DNA of 64,000 nucleotides from positions 372,001-436,000 of the forward strand of contig JACKHI010000001.1 in NCBI GenBank assembly GCA_020639075.1. The letters run 5' to 3'. A model generated the notes under the pieces. That model saw only the letters and a list, made by a program, of their open reading frames with translations, had not been told where the DNA came from and searched no databases. Made by a program: the position numbers and the translations under genes. Positions 1 to 10,600 of the stretch are shown in pieces (position 1 is the first letter of the stretch; each line of letters opens with the position of its first letter). The stretch comes from Phycisphaerales bacterium (GTDB lineage Bacteria > Planctomycetota > Phycisphaerae > UBA1845 > UTPLA1).

Positions 1-1
1 C

Positions 2-1759
2 GCGGCCACGATTCTCGGAGCATCCCGTCATCAGGGTGCTCGAAAGACGATTCCTGCGGAGCCGATTTCCGCCGAGGACTCATACACACCAACATCAACC
101 GGGAGCGAGATGTACCCCGTCGCGATCCCGGACTCCTACTATCTGCGATCCGACGTCATCGAGGATTTCCTGGCCTTCAACGGATTGGGGGAATACCAGA
201 ATCAAAAATACAAGTTGCCTGAGGAAATCCGCAACGAATACCGATTGATCAAGTCGGTTTTCCGGAACGCGGACTTCCCGGCGGGCATTGTCGAGCAGCT
301 CCGCGAACTTCTTGAAAAACTTGGCGAATCCCCATTGATCGTAAGATCCAGCAGCCTGCTGGAGGATCGATTCGGCACAGCTTTCAGCGGAAAGTACGCG
401 AGCATTTTCGTGGCGAATCAGGGGCGGATCGAGCATCGGCTGGAGGCCCTGTTAGGGGCCATCGCAGAGGTCTTTGCCAGCGCCCTGGGCCCGGACCCCC
501 TGCAATACCGTAAAGAACATGATCTTCTCGACTACGAAGAGGACATGGCCGTCCTGATCCAGCGCGTGATCGGAAAGCGGTTTGGCCCGTATTTCGCACC
601 CGCGTTTGCGGGCGTCGCGTTCAGTCGAAACGAGTTCCGCTGGAGTCCTCGGATTCGGCGCGAAGACGGCCTCGCCCGTATGGTCATGGGATTGGGCACG
701 CGGGCCGTGGATCGCGTCGCCGGCGAATCGCCGCGGCTTGTAGCGCTCGGTGTTCCGACGTTGCGCCACGAATCGACGACGACTGAGATCATGTGCAACT
801 CGCAGCGCGAAATCGACGTGATCAACGTCGAGCGGAACTGCCTCGAAGCGATTTCGCTTCCGGATCTGCTGGCCCATTCTGGGGAGTTCCCCATGCTGGA
901 TCGCTGCGTTTCGATTCGAAAGGAACGGCTCCTTGTGCCGCCGATGGGCACATACATCGATGAACCGCCTCAGAACTTGTTTATCACGTTCGACAAACTG
1001 ATGAGCGAGGGCGTCTTCACGGAGCAGCTCCGCGTCATTTTGCGGCGGCTCGAGGAGGCCTACGGCTATCCGGTCGATGTTGAATTCGCCCATGATGGGG
1101 AAACGCTATATTTGCTCCAGTGCCGTACGCTCAGCCAGGGGACGGAATTCGAACCGCAAGTGATTCCCGAGAATATTCCGAGGGATCGAACCGTCTTTTC
1201 GGCATCCAAGTTCGTTCGTTCGGGCCGGCTCGACGGCGTCGAGTACATTGTTTACGTCGATCCCCGGGACTACGACGAAGTCGGCACGCGGGAGGATCGA
1301 ATCGAGATCGCCCGGGTCATCGGCCGTCTCAACAACGCCCTTGCCAATGAACGATTCATGTTGATCGGCCCCGGACGATGGGGAAGCAACGATATGCGTC
1401 TCGGAATCCCGGTGACGTACGCGGATATCAACCGCTCATCGATGCTGATCGAAGTGGCCCGGGAGCGCGAGGGCTACGTTCCGGAAGTTTCGTACGGCAC
1501 GCATTTCTTTCAGGACCTGGTCGAGGCAAAAATCCTCTACCTTCCGTTGTATCCCGACGACGCCGCCAATCAATTCAACGAGCATATGCTGTCGAATGCT
1601 GAAAATTTCCTGATCAAACTGGTTCCATCGGCCGAGGCATACAAAGACGTCATCCGCGTCATTCACGTCCCAAGCGCAACCGGCGGGTCCCGCGTTTGTG
1701 TGCTGATGAATGGAGAGGAAGACCGCGCCGTCGCATTTCTGAACGACGGAAAAACCTGA
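2..1759 (+). CDS. PEP/pyruvate-binding domain protein (PPDK/PEP synthase N-terminal type), 5' partial
   Basis: The frame is open from base 2 to the stop at 1759, and the first in-frame start is ATG 110, so the gene very probably begins left of the window; 585 residues are visible. From about ATG 110 it matches the ATP-grasp nucleotide-binding domain of PEP synthase and pyruvate phosphate dikinase: RSSSLLEDRFG and FSGKYAS near the start, then VDVEFAHDGETLYLLQCRT closing the domain. A further conserved region follows (GPGRWGSND, then VSYGTHFFQDL). No swivelling phosphohistidine domain or TIM-barrel domain follows, so it is not a complete dikinase; such stand-alone proteins occur in Planctomycetota with unclear roles. 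What lies N-terminal is not visible. Confidence 0.85.
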   Translation, partial: AATILGASRHQGARKTIPAEPISAEDSYTPTSTGSEMYPVAIPDSYYLRSDVIEDFLAFNGLGEYQNQKYKLPEEIRNEYRLIKSVFRNADFPAGIVEQLRELLEKLGESPLIVRSSSLLEDRFGTAFSGKYASIFVANQGRIEHRLEALLGAIAEVFASALGPDPLQYRKEHDLLDYEEDMAVLIQRVIGKRFGPYFAPAFAGVAFSRNEFRWSPRIRREDGLARMVMGLGTRAVDRVAGESPRLVALGVPTLRHESTTTEIMCNSQREIDVINVERNCLEAISLPDLLAHSGEFPMLDRCVSIRKERLLVPPMGTYIDEPPQNLFITFDKLMSEGVFTEQLRVILRRLEEAYGYPVDVEFAHDGETLYLLQCRTLSQGTEFEPQVIPENIPRDRTVFSASKFVRSGRLDGVEYIVYVDPRDYDEVGTREDRIEIARVIGRLNNALANERFMLIGPGRWGSNDMRLGIPVTYADINRSSMLIEVAREREGYVPEVSYGTHFFQDLVEAKILYLPLYPDDAANQFNEHMLSNAENFLIKLVPSAEAYKDVIRVIHVPSATGGSRVCVLMNGEEDRAVAFLNDGKT

Positions 1760-1942
1760 GAATTCAAATACGAACGCAGACAGATTCGCCCCGGGTGCGG
1801 ATTGACTCGGCGTCAGGCCTGAACGCTGTCCTTAGTGAAAAAAAGTGATTGACGAACGGGGCTGCCCACCCGTGCCATGCCGTGATCCGGAACAACTGCC
1901 GGGTGAGTACCGTTACGCGTACCCGCGGCGTCACGCCCTCGA

Positions 1943-3364
1943 CTATGGCACCAGGGCATCAACGAACATCTGCAGGTCGATGGCGTCGTTGACCAGATTG
2001 ATGTTCATATCCCCGCGCGTCTGCGCATCCATCGTCGCAGCGGAAGGGTTCAGCAGCAGCTCAACAAACAGCGGAATGTCCGGCATGTCCACGACGCCGT
2101 TCGCGTTCATGTCTCCCAAGACCAACGGTGGCGTAAAAGCGTCGGGAACGCTGCCCGCGATGGTGAATGACGCAGGCGAGCCCGAGCGGTATAGGCCGAC
2201 AGTAATCACCCCCTGAATCGGCGGCGCATTCGAGCGGAATCGAAAATTGTAAAGCGTTCCCCATCGTACGGCGTTGGCGTTGGCATTCGACGCGAACGAA
2301 TCCGTCGCCCAACTGATCGAAGTCGCACCGACAGTCGGCGTCCAATCGGTTCCGGAGTATGTTGTTCCAAACGGCACGCCATCACCGCTGTGATAGTCGA
2401 CGTCATGGAATCCGATATCAGTCGCGGTAGCGCCGGATCCGAGGGGAATTGAAATCGACCCCGCAGATCGATGGGAGTCCTGATTGTATAGCGCGTACTC
2501 GTATTCGTACTCGCCGTTCCCAAGGTCCGTGGCGTTACTTCCGAGCATGAAGATTCCGTCGGATGGAACCGTCAGGGTTTCGATCTGGACATTCGGATCG
2601 ATCGCCTGCCAGGCCCGGATCGCGGATTCCTCTCGATGCGTAATCCCGGTCATCGTCAGGGCGAAGTTGTTATTCGACGGCTCCGTTACGACCACTTCCC
2701 GGTACGAGACGTTGTTATGGTTGGTGCCGGCGCTCGTGTCGTCGTGAGTGACGTACTGGCCTTCGATAAAGTACCGAGCCCCCGGATTCAAATCCGGATC
2801 GATATCGACGTCATGAATCTGCAGCCGCTTGTAGATCGTATTGCCGCTCTGGCCGGAAGTGAGAAAGGGGGCGCCCCACTCTCCGGTCACAACGTTTATC
2901 TCCGAACGAGGGCCAAGGCGGGGCTGGTTGCCGTTCAACCCCGAGCTATAGGGGTCGGAGCAGCCGGGGAACAGATAGAGTCCCCAATCCGGGTCGGACT
3001 GGGGCGGAGCCATGCAGCCTCCTGGTTCGCAATGATCTTCGTCCAGGGCCAGGAATCCATGTTTGACCCAGGAAAGACCAATCTGCTCCAATCGACCGTC
3101 CATGTACCGATAAATCTGAGTGCCGATAACCGGGTGATTATTTGTCGAAATATCCCAAGAAATCGGGTCAGACCCCAGGTTACAGGACATCGTGCCGACG
3201 GAATAGGCCGTGATCGGGTCCACTGCATTGAGCTTTCCCCACCTCCGGACCGTGTCGAAATTGAACGTCTCGCCAAAAAGCTCGCCGACAATCACGTCGG
3301 GGGCTGCCATAGCGCGTGTCGTAGCCGCGGCGACGCAGAGTATGAAAACACACCGAGAAAACAC
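1943..3364 (-). CDS. Exported dockerin-type protein of unknown function
   Basis: This is a 473-residue protein with a GTG start at 3364, supported by an AAGGAG ribosome-binding site about 8 bases upstream. A signal peptide follows (hydrophobic FILCVAAATT, likely cleavage after AMA). The body is beta-rich with no recognised enzyme motif. The last 60 residues hold two dockerin type I-like EF-hand segments: GDMNANGVVDMPDIPLFVE and GDMNINLVNDAIDLQMFVD. Such repeats are common at the C-termini of exported Planctomycetota proteins, where their partner is usually unknown and no cohesin is seen here. It is divergent from the PEP-CTERM gene at 3655. Function unknown; export and the EF-hand tail are clear. 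Confidence 0.85.
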   Translation of the reverse strand: MFSRCVFILCVAAATTRAMAAPDVIVGELFGETFNFDTVRRWGKLNAVDPITAYSVGTMSCNLGSDPISWDISTNNHPVIGTQIYRYMDGRLEQIGLSWVKHGFLALDEDHCEPGGCMAPPQSDPDWGLYLFPGCSDPYSSGLNGNQPRLGPRSEINVVTGEWGAPFLTSGQSGNTIYKRLQIHDVDIDPDLNPGARYFIEGQYVTHDDTSAGTNHNNVSYREVVVTEPSNNNFALTMTGITHREESAIRAWQAIDPNVQIETLTVPSDGIFMLGSNATDLGNGEYEYEYALYNQDSHRSAGSISIPLGSGATATDIGFHDVDYHSGDGVPFGTTYSGTDWTPTVGATSISWATDSFASNANANAVRWGTLYNFRFRSNAPPIQGVITVGLYRSGSPASFTIAGSVPDAFTPPLVLGDMNANGVVDMPDIPLFVELLLNPSAATMDAQTRGDMNINLVNDAIDLQMFVDALVP

Positions 3365-3527
3365 CTGGTTCCACTCCTTCCGTCCACGGAATCGACTTGG
3401 CTGTTGGGTCCCAGAATGGGGCGACCTGCCTAGAAAATGGAGTCGATCGCCATTTTAGGTCAGATTCCATCGCCAAATCAAGAAAAACGCGACCTCTGGG
3501 CTGTCTCGCAATTCTTTGAAAAAAGTC

Positions 3528-3556
3528 TTGAACCCAAAGTCCGAAATCTGTAGCAT
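3528..3556 (+). promoter_or_regulatory. Candidate sigma70-type promoter for the PEP-CTERM gene at 3655
   Basis: TTGAAC (3528-3533) and TAGCAT (3551-3556) are separated by 17 bases, in the intergenic region between the divergent genes starting at 3364 and 3655. The -35 matches consensus at 4 of 6 positions and the -10 is weak, so this is a candidate only. Confidence 0.3.
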
Positions 3557-3654
3557 CCTTGATGGAAGAAGCAGGATCTTGCGCAGATAGTGCGGGATCT
3601 ACAGGTTCGATCAGCTCGGCGGGAGTCCCCGCAATAGCAGGAGAGGGTAAAAGG

Positions 3655-4413
3655 ATGCACCTCCGAAATACGTTTTTCATAGCGGCGATTGCGGTTTTCG
3701 CGACGACGAGCGCCGTTTTCTCGGCGCCGTGGACGGTCAATGCCAGCGGTCAGAACAGCCGCTTCAGTTGGTCGGCGGTTCACAGCTCGAATCCCGGACT
3801 CCTTGGGCACACGACAGAGACAGCGATGGGCTCACCGGACGTCTCGCCGTTGGGATTGTTTTTCCAAGGAAGCCATGCGTCGGATCCCATGGACTTCGTC
3901 GTCGACGTGAACGACACGCAGGTCGACACGGACGAGCGATGGGTGATGTCGACGGTTCCGGCGGCGCCAGTCGCTGCGGGCAACGCGCTGAATCTGAACG
4001 GATCGAATCCTCCCGGCGCCGCACCGTTTGATTCCATTCGTGTTGTCGAAACAGGTACCTACGTCTCGAACAACCCGCTCGCCGATTTCAGCCGCAATCA
4101 GTCGATTGCGATCACGATCTTCGATCCCTTTACGTTTACGTTTCCCTTTGCAATGCTCGACCTTGCGTTCTACCCAAATGGGACTTGGGTTGCGACGGCC
4201 GAAATTGACTTGCTTGCTCCGACGTTTGGGGCCGGCGTCAAGACGATGCAGGTTGACCTGATCAACATTCTCGCGCTGACTCAATCCGGCATCAGCGCGA
4301 ACGCCTCGATCACGAAGACTTCGTCTTACATTTACGTACCCGAACCTTCAACGGTGATCTTGTCATTGGTTGCATTGCCCATGATCTTTGTTCGACGGCG
4401 ACGCAGCCTGTAA
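3655..4413 (+). CDS. PEP-CTERM sorting-domain protein
   Basis: This 252-residue exported protein starts at ATG 3655, preceded by the AGGAGAGG ribosome-binding site; an upstream in-frame TTG at 3559 would add 32 residues before the signal peptide and is less likely. The N-terminus is a signal peptide (MHLRNTFFIAAIAVFATT, cleavage near FSA). The C-terminus has the three-part PEP-CTERM sorting signal: VPEPST, a hydrophobic stretch, then RRRRSL. In that family an exosortase cleaves or anchors the protein at the envelope; no exosortase gene is in this window. The middle domain is unrecognised. It is followed by a second PEP-CTERM gene. Confidence 0.85.
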   Translation: MHLRNTFFIAAIAVFATTSAVFSAPWTVNASGQNSRFSWSAVHSSNPGLLGHTTETAMGSPDVSPLGLFFQGSHASDPMDFVVDVNDTQVDTDERWVMSTVPAAPVAAGNALNLNGSNPPGAAPFDSIRVVETGTYVSNNPLADFSRNQSIAITIFDPFTFTFPFAMLDLAFYPNGTWVATAEIDLLAPTFGAGVKTMQVDLINILALTQSGISANASITKTSSYIYVPEPSTVILSLVALPMIFVRRRRSL

Positions 4414-4433
4414 CGAAACCACGTTCGTTTTTT
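4412..4433 (+). terminator. Weak intrinsic terminator after the first PEP-CTERM gene
   Basis: A 6-bp stem, AACGAA (4412-4417) with TTCGTT (4424-4429), is followed by a run of T. It overlaps the stop codon of the PEP-CTERM gene, so the neighbouring PEP-CTERM genes may be transcribed separately. The stem is short. Confidence 0.4.
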
Positions 4434-4558
4434 GGAAATGCTGAGAATAGCGAAGAAAATCGTTTAGGGATTACGTGCCCGGCATGAAACAGGTTGGGGG
4501 TTTCATGAAGGAACGCCCGGCGAGAGGAACCCTCAAGAAAGAGGAGGAGAGGAAAAAA

Positions 4559-5242
4559 GTGAAGAGATACCTGAGTGGATTGATCGTAGCGTTTATCGCA
4601 TCATTGGCTGCCGCCGCTCCGGCGTCGGCCGCCATCATCAATGGGTCCGCCAACGGATTTGCGTTCTCGTTGGACAACGCCACGGCGTGGGGCTCACCAA
4701 CCGTCATCGCTGCCCAGAACGTGCTGCTCTTCAATGCGGCCCAGTTCAACGTGGACAGCACCGGCACCACGACTGCAGGCGACACGGTCTCCATCATGGT
4801 GAACCCGAACCCAGGGTTGTCGATCGGCGAGATCTTCGTAACGGCAGCCGGCTCGTATGACCTGAACGGCGCCGGAACGAGCGTTGATTTTGATCTCAGC
4901 TTTACGATCCAGGACCTCAATGGTCCGTCCAATATCGTTCAGCCCGTAGCCGCTTCCGAGCCGTTCCCCCTCGTTGCCGGCGTGAACGCAGGCGAACAGC
5001 AGGCGGGGCAATTCTCGGCGGTCAACAACCTCGACATCTCGGCCCTTCTCGGCTACGAGGACGAGGTTCAGATCGACCTGACAGAATTCTCGCAGGCGCT
5101 GGGCAATGGCATTGGCGGCACGTCGTCGCTGAACGTTCAACTCTCGGCATTGCAGTTGAAGTTCGTGTTCATCCCGGAACCCGGCACGTTGTCTCTGCTG
5201 ATCCTGAGCAGCGGCCTCGTCCTGGTCCGCCGGCGCCGCTGA
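4559..5242 (+). CDS. PEP-CTERM sorting-domain protein
   Basis: A GTG start at 4559 is chosen because the strong GAGGAGAGG ribosome-binding site (4541-4552) lies directly before it and the resulting 227-residue protein begins with a clean signal peptide (MKRYLSGLIVAFIASLAAAA, cleavage after ASA). Starting at ATG 4505 or GTG 4475 would put a charged Lys/Glu-rich segment ahead of it. The body is rich in beta-strand, Asn and Thr, and the end carries IPEPGTLSLLIL followed by VRRRR, the PEP-CTERM sorting motif. It is a second, sequence-divergent member next to the PEP-CTERM gene at 3655. Ligand and role unknown. Confidence 0.85.
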   Translation: MKRYLSGLIVAFIASLAAAAPASAAIINGSANGFAFSLDNATAWGSPTVIAAQNVLLFNAAQFNVDSTGTTTAGDTVSIMVNPNPGLSIGEIFVTAAGSYDLNGAGTSVDFDLSFTIQDLNGPSNIVQPVAASEPFPLVAGVNAGEQQAGQFSAVNNLDISALLGYEDEVQIDLTEFSQALGNGIGGTSSLNVQLSALQLKFVFIPEPGTLSLLILSSGLVLVRRRR

Positions 5243-5805
5243 ATTTGCGCTGGTGGCGTGGTGGCCTCGGCGCCGATGCGCGCGTGCAGTCCTATTCTCA
5301 CGCGATTTCCGCCTTGGCACGCTACAGGTTCTCTTGAGCGAGTGAATTCCACGAGTTGACTGACTCCAGTAATCCGGTGGGGCGGGCCGATCTAGCTTGA
5401 TGTCGGCGAAGGAACCCGGTTGGTCCTTCATCGCTCCAATCCAAGGTCAATGAGGACTGGCCAGAATTCGGCAGTCTTCGACCTTGACCAGGGTGATAAC
5501 CGTGGATTCAGTAGTTTGATTCTAAGACGCAGTGGTTTCGCTGGTTCGGGGCCCTTGCGTCTTTTTTCATAGGCCCGTGGGCCGATTCATGATTCTGGTC
5601 CAAGAGTTCAGACTTTTCAGAAGTCGCTGAAGCGGACCACGTCATACGTATTGGGTAGCGAGGAGATCGCCGTTCGATTGCGGCGGCTGTCCGCCGCCAT
5701 GGCCGACTTGAAATGTGGCGTGCCGTGGGGGGACGGATTCCGAGTGGGGCAATCGCCCCCGGTTCAAATGCAGGTTGGGGTTTGTACGGCGAGAATCCAA
5801 AACCC
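5243..5805. other. 563-bp intergenic region with one terminator-like hairpin
   Basis: No convincing gene is seen between the second PEP-CTERM gene and the TIGR03790-like gene. Apart from the hairpin with a T-run at 5524-5567 I see no repeat, tRNA or recognisable RNA. Short frames here lack ribosome-binding sites. Confidence 0.5.
5524..5567 (+). terminator. Intrinsic terminator
   Basis: An 8-bp perfect stem, AAGACGCA (5524-5531) with TGCGTCTT (5556-5563), is followed directly by TTTT. It lies about 280 bases after the PEP-CTERM stop at 5242, so either that transcript has a long 3' tail or an unrecognised short RNA ends here. Confidence 0.6.
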
Positions 5806-7437
5806 GTGTACATTCATGCGCTAATCGCATGCGTAGCGCTGTGCCTGATGCCGCCCGTTGGCCTCGCCGGTGACGGAGGGAGCTCACCGTCAGAGCGAAC
5901 GGCGGACATGCCGAGTAGCTGGCTCGTCGTGTACAACACAAATGACTTCTTCAGCGGTGTTTGGGCCAACAGCTACCAGGTCAGCCGCAATATTCCCCCG
6001 GAAAACATGCTTGGCGTGGAAGCCTCGACGATCGAGCACCTCGCGACGCGCGAGCAGGCGGAAGCACAGATCATCGGTCCGGTCCGCAATTACCTTTTAA
6101 GTCATCCTGAGATCGAGCAGAGAATCATGGGGATTCTCGTCGGGTACGGTGTGCCCGGCACATTTGCAACGCCTCCGTCGGGGGGGCCTGGCGGATACTC
6201 TGTTGCCGATGCCCTCGAAGACATGTGGGATGACCAATTGCCGTCGGCGGAGCAAAAGGAATTCAACTCCGTTGACAATCCCCAGTTTCTGGTTCCGCCG
6301 CAGATGTTGCCGCCGGGCGGGCGCCTGACAAAGGCAACGATGGAGCCTGGCCGCTACATGGTTGCCCGACTCGATGCTCCGAGTTGGACGGCTGCGATCA
6401 ATATCACAACGCGAGCAATAGCATTCGAGACGAATCAAACGAGCATCGCCGGGCAACATGTGTTTTATGACTACATCGACCTACAGGCGCTTCCGCAGGG
6501 CGAGTGGGTTTGGCTTCGCATGGCGGTCGAGGAACCAGGACTCGCAGGAACGCCTTGGCAGGCGTTCGATTCAGACACGGAAGGTGTGTCATTCGCCGCC
6601 TTTCGATTCGGCACGCATGCCCTGGCGGGCTGGAACGACGCGCGCCTCTACAGCGGAGTCCCAGGGGCGCGGATTCTCGCGTACAACTACAACAGCTATG
6701 GCGCAACGACCGTACGCAGCGTTACCGCGGAGGGCGGTCGCTACGTTCCCAACGCTCTTGCGGCGGGATATCTGGCTGCAATCGGTGCAACTGGCGAACC
6801 CGGGTGTTGCCTCGGTCCGATCCCCGAGACGATCATCGCGGGATTGCGCGAGGGCTGGACTATCGGGGAGTCATTCCATCTTGCGTCGGTCTATGACGAC
6901 TGGATGTGGACGCTGTTCGCTGATCCGCTGATGACCGTGCCCCGTTGGTTTGACGACGAACCCGATCCCGTCGGTTCCGGCGACGGCAACAACGACGGGC
7001 GTATCGACGGTCTCGATGTGGCACTGATGGCGGGCGTGCTTTCCGGCAGCGTGACGGATCCCGGTATGCGGGCCGTCTTTGACCTGACGGGCGACGGCCT
7101 TGTGAATGATGATGACGCATTCCTGATCCTCGCACCGGCACTTTACAACACGGACGATCCAGACATCCTGCGGGGCGGAGGCGACTTGGACGGATCGGGC
7201 GTCGTGGACGGCAAGGACCTGAGAATCTTCGTCCGGATGCTCGTCAACGGGGAAGAAAACGAATCTGTGCGCGCCCAGCTTCGTGCCGACATGAACCGAA
7301 ACGGCGAAGTAGACCTGGAGGATATCGACCTCTTCGTGGTCTCCGCGTTGCGTGGCGGGCTTCATGATGACAAGTCGGATCATCGAAGTTGCGACCACCA
7401 CGTCGTGAATATGCGAAAGAAGCCCCGGAAGTTCTGA
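5806..7437 (+). CDS. TIGR03790-like exported protein with dockerin-type EF-hand repeats
   Basis: The probable GTG start at 5806 gives a 543-residue protein opening with a signal peptide (ALIACVALCLMPP); ATG 5713 would put about 31 polar residues in front. The N-terminal half fits the TIGR03790 family of unknown function: VVYNTNDFFSG, SRNIPPENMLGV, then IMGILVGYGVPG, and later GARILAYNYNS and LFADPLMTVPRW. The last 160 residues hold at least three EF-hand-like units: GDGNNDGRIDGLDV, GDLDGSGVVDGKDL and DMNRNGEVDLEDI, each with the D-x-N/D-x-D/N-G spacing of calcium loops. The ending is basic. Start choice is uncertain because no strong ribosome-binding site is visible. Confidence 0.75.
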   Translation: MYIHALIACVALCLMPPVGLAGDGGSSPSERTADMPSSWLVVYNTNDFFSGVWANSYQVSRNIPPENMLGVEASTIEHLATREQAEAQIIGPVRNYLLSHPEIEQRIMGILVGYGVPGTFATPPSGGPGGYSVADALEDMWDDQLPSAEQKEFNSVDNPQFLVPPQMLPPGGRLTKATMEPGRYMVARLDAPSWTAAINITTRAIAFETNQTSIAGQHVFYDYIDLQALPQGEWVWLRMAVEEPGLAGTPWQAFDSDTEGVSFAAFRFGTHALAGWNDARLYSGVPGARILAYNYNSYGATTVRSVTAEGGRYVPNALAAGYLAAIGATGEPGCCLGPIPETIIAGLREGWTIGESFHLASVYDDWMWTLFADPLMTVPRWFDDEPDPVGSGDGNNDGRIDGLDVALMAGVLSGSVTDPGMRAVFDLTGDGLVNDDDAFLILAPALYNTDDPDILRGGGDLDGSGVVDGKDLRIFVRMLVNGEENESVRAQLRADMNRNGEVDLEDIDLFVVSALRGGLHDDKSDHRSCDHHVVNMRKKPRKF

Positions 7438-7651
7438 GCAATCCTAAGTCGAACTTCCCTCCTCCTGAAGATTCCAGAACCGCTGGAAGGAAGTCGATGC
7501 AGTGTCTCGTTTCGAAACCCAGTCCGTCCTTCGCTCCATTCATATGTCTTGATCCTGGCGATGAATCATGCCGTATTCGGCATCGGAATTTCGTATAATC
7601 ACAGTGGTGTGTTTGACGCGGCGACTTTCTGAAGATTCCGTCTCGAGACCA

Positions 7652-10600
7652 ATGAACCGGACCAGATCACAACTGATTGGCTTCGCACTTGTCATGGCGG
7701 GACTGCTATGTGCCTGCGAAGTTCAGCCAGCCAATGCCCGGTCGGCAGACAGCCCCGAACTGACCGCCGATCAGCCCATGCGCGTTGTTCGATCACGCCG
7801 GCTCGGTTTGCCGATTTACATCGAAGCGTTGCCATCGACCTCCGTACCTCCGGAGGCCCCGAACGCAATCGCGAAAAACGCAACTCTCGTGATCCCCAAC
7901 ATTGTCTCGTCAGTGTTCAAGATAGCTGCCCCCGAAACCGCTCTTCGTTTCGAATCGTCCGAAATTGATGCTCTCGGGTTTCGTCACGAGGTGTTTCAGC
8001 AAACGCACCTTGGTGTTCCCGTGTTCAGCGGTGTGCTATGTGTACACTATCGCGTCAATGGCGTCTTTCACGCCGCAACAGGTCGGTACTATCCGATTCC
8101 GACGGATTTTCCGACAACGCCTCTTTTGTCGGCGCAACAAGCAACGCAGGCCGCGCTGGCTTCAATCACGGGCGACTTCGAGAATACCGCTGAGTCGGAA
8201 CTCATGATCGTGGATCCAGGGTGGTATGGCGATATCTCCATCGGTCCCCATCTTGCTTATCGACTTACATTGACGTCCCGTGAAGGCCCGGCTGTGCTGG
8301 GCGCATTCGTCGACGCGAACACGGGGCAGATCATCGATCAATGGTCCATGCTCTGTGCCGCCAACGAGCGACGTATCTACGACGGAACAGGACAGTCGTC
8401 GCTTCCCGGCTTCCTGGCGAGGGACGAAGGCGATAGCTCGACTGGCGATGAGGACGTCGACCAGGCGTACGATTACGTCGGCGACGCGATTGCCTTTTTT
8501 CAGAGCGCATTTGGTCGAAACGGAATTGACGGCGCCGGCAGCGAAGTCGTTGTCACTGTGAATTCCAACGATACCGGCGCTATTCTGTGTCCGAACGCGT
8601 CATACGACTTCGTTCGAAACCAGTTGATCTTCTGCACGGGGGCGACAGCTGACGATGTTGTCGCACATGAGTGGACGCACGGTTTGACCTCCTCAACGGC
8701 GAATCTGATCTATCAGAATCAATCGGGGCAGCTGAACGAGAGTTTCTCGGATGTCTTCGGGGAACTCGTGGATCTCTACAACGGCGGCGCCGAAATGCCC
8801 GGCCAATTAAACGGCACGCCGTGGGCGACTCACGAATCAGGTAGCGGTAACGACGCGCCCAACGCGCTACGCACTGCGGGCTGTTCGTTTTTCCCGGGGT
8901 TGTCGGACGGCGTACGTTGGGTGATCGGCGAAGACGCCGCATCGATGAATGGGCCTTTTCGCGACATGTGGAACCCCGGCTGTTTCCAGCATCCGTCGTC
9001 CGCGAATGATCCGCTTCAAAGCTGCTCGCTGATCGATAACGGCGGCGTGCACTCCGGCAGCGGTATTCCGAATCATGCGTTCGCGATGCTGTGCGACGGC
9101 GCGACATTCAACAATATCACGGTCAATCCAATCGGCCCTGCCAAGGCGGCGGCAGTTTGGTATCGCGCCCTGACGGCCTACCTGACGGTCGGCTCGGATT
9201 TTCAGGATGCGTTTCTGGCGTTCAATCTCGCAGCGTCGGATCTCGTCGGCAGCATGCCGAATGATCCGCGAACGGGGCTTCCGCTTGGCAATACGATGAC
9301 TGCCGCCGACGCAAGCGAAGTGGAAAAGGCCTTGTTGGCCGTCGAGATGGATACACCAGGCGCCTGCGGCGAAACCGATGCACCGCTCGACGCCGCCGAA
9401 CCGGCGTTCTGCGATCAAGCGGATGTTGTTTTCTTCGACGATTTCGAAAGCGGCGCCGGCGGATGGATGGTTTCAAACAGTGCGCCGCCGACGCCTTACG
9501 ACTGGCAACTTGTCGGCAACCTTCCTTTTTCGCGGCCCGGAACAGCCTGGTTTGTTGAAGATCGCAACGTGGGCGACTGCAGTCAGATCAGCGAGGCGGC
9601 CGTTCACGATCTGACGAGTCCGGCCATTCAGACACCTGTCGATTTCGACACACTGACGTTGGACTTTGTCCACTTCCTCGAGCTCGAGCCGCGATTCGAC
9701 GGCGGTTTGGTTGAAGTGCAAATTAATGGCGGCCAGTGGCTCGACATTCCGCAATCCCTCTATCGACACAACGGCAACAACATATCCCTGTTTCAGAGCA
9801 GCCAGGGAAACCTCAACCCACTCGCCGGTCGACTCGCGTTCAGCGGCGTCGGCGGAACATGGGGGCGCAGCGTCGTCGAACTTGCGTCAGTCGTGGCGCC
9901 GGGCGACGAGATTCGACTCAAGTTCAGTTTCGGCAAGGATGATTGCTTCGGTCTGACAGGTTGGTGGGTCGACAACGTTCGCATGACTGCATGCCGGAGC
10001 TCGGGTGATTGCAATCTGAATGGGACGCCGGACGAGATCGATCGCGCGTCGGGACCGGGCGCCGAGTTGCTGTTGGACCAGCCGATCAACCTGCTCGCAT
10101 TGTCGAATTTCAGCGACTTGGATCCGCATCCGACGCTCGGTCCGCACAAGGTTGTTGAGGACATCACTTTGCTCCGATCGACGCGAATCTCGAAGGTGCG
10201 CGTTCGCGGCGGATACGACGATGATGTCGAAACGCCGGATGACTTCACGATTGAGGTGTTCGAGGACGATAACGGACTACCCGGCGCGTTGATTGCTGCG
10301 TATCCATCCGTCGCGTCGACGCGTCTGGCGACGGGCGACATCTTCAATACGAACATCGAATATGCCTATGAACTGACGCTGCCGGCGCCGCTGGCGCTGC
10401 CGCCGGGCGACTACATGATCGGCGTTTACAATAACACGACGTCGAGCGTGGGAACGTGGCGATGGGGCCGTGCGTGGTTCGGCTGGACGCCGGGAGCCGC
10501 GTTCTTCGGACAAGGATGCAACTGGTGTCGCTTCAACACGGCGAACTTCGCGATCGAAGTCGGCGGCGACATTGTCGGCCGCGCGCCTGCGGACATCAAC

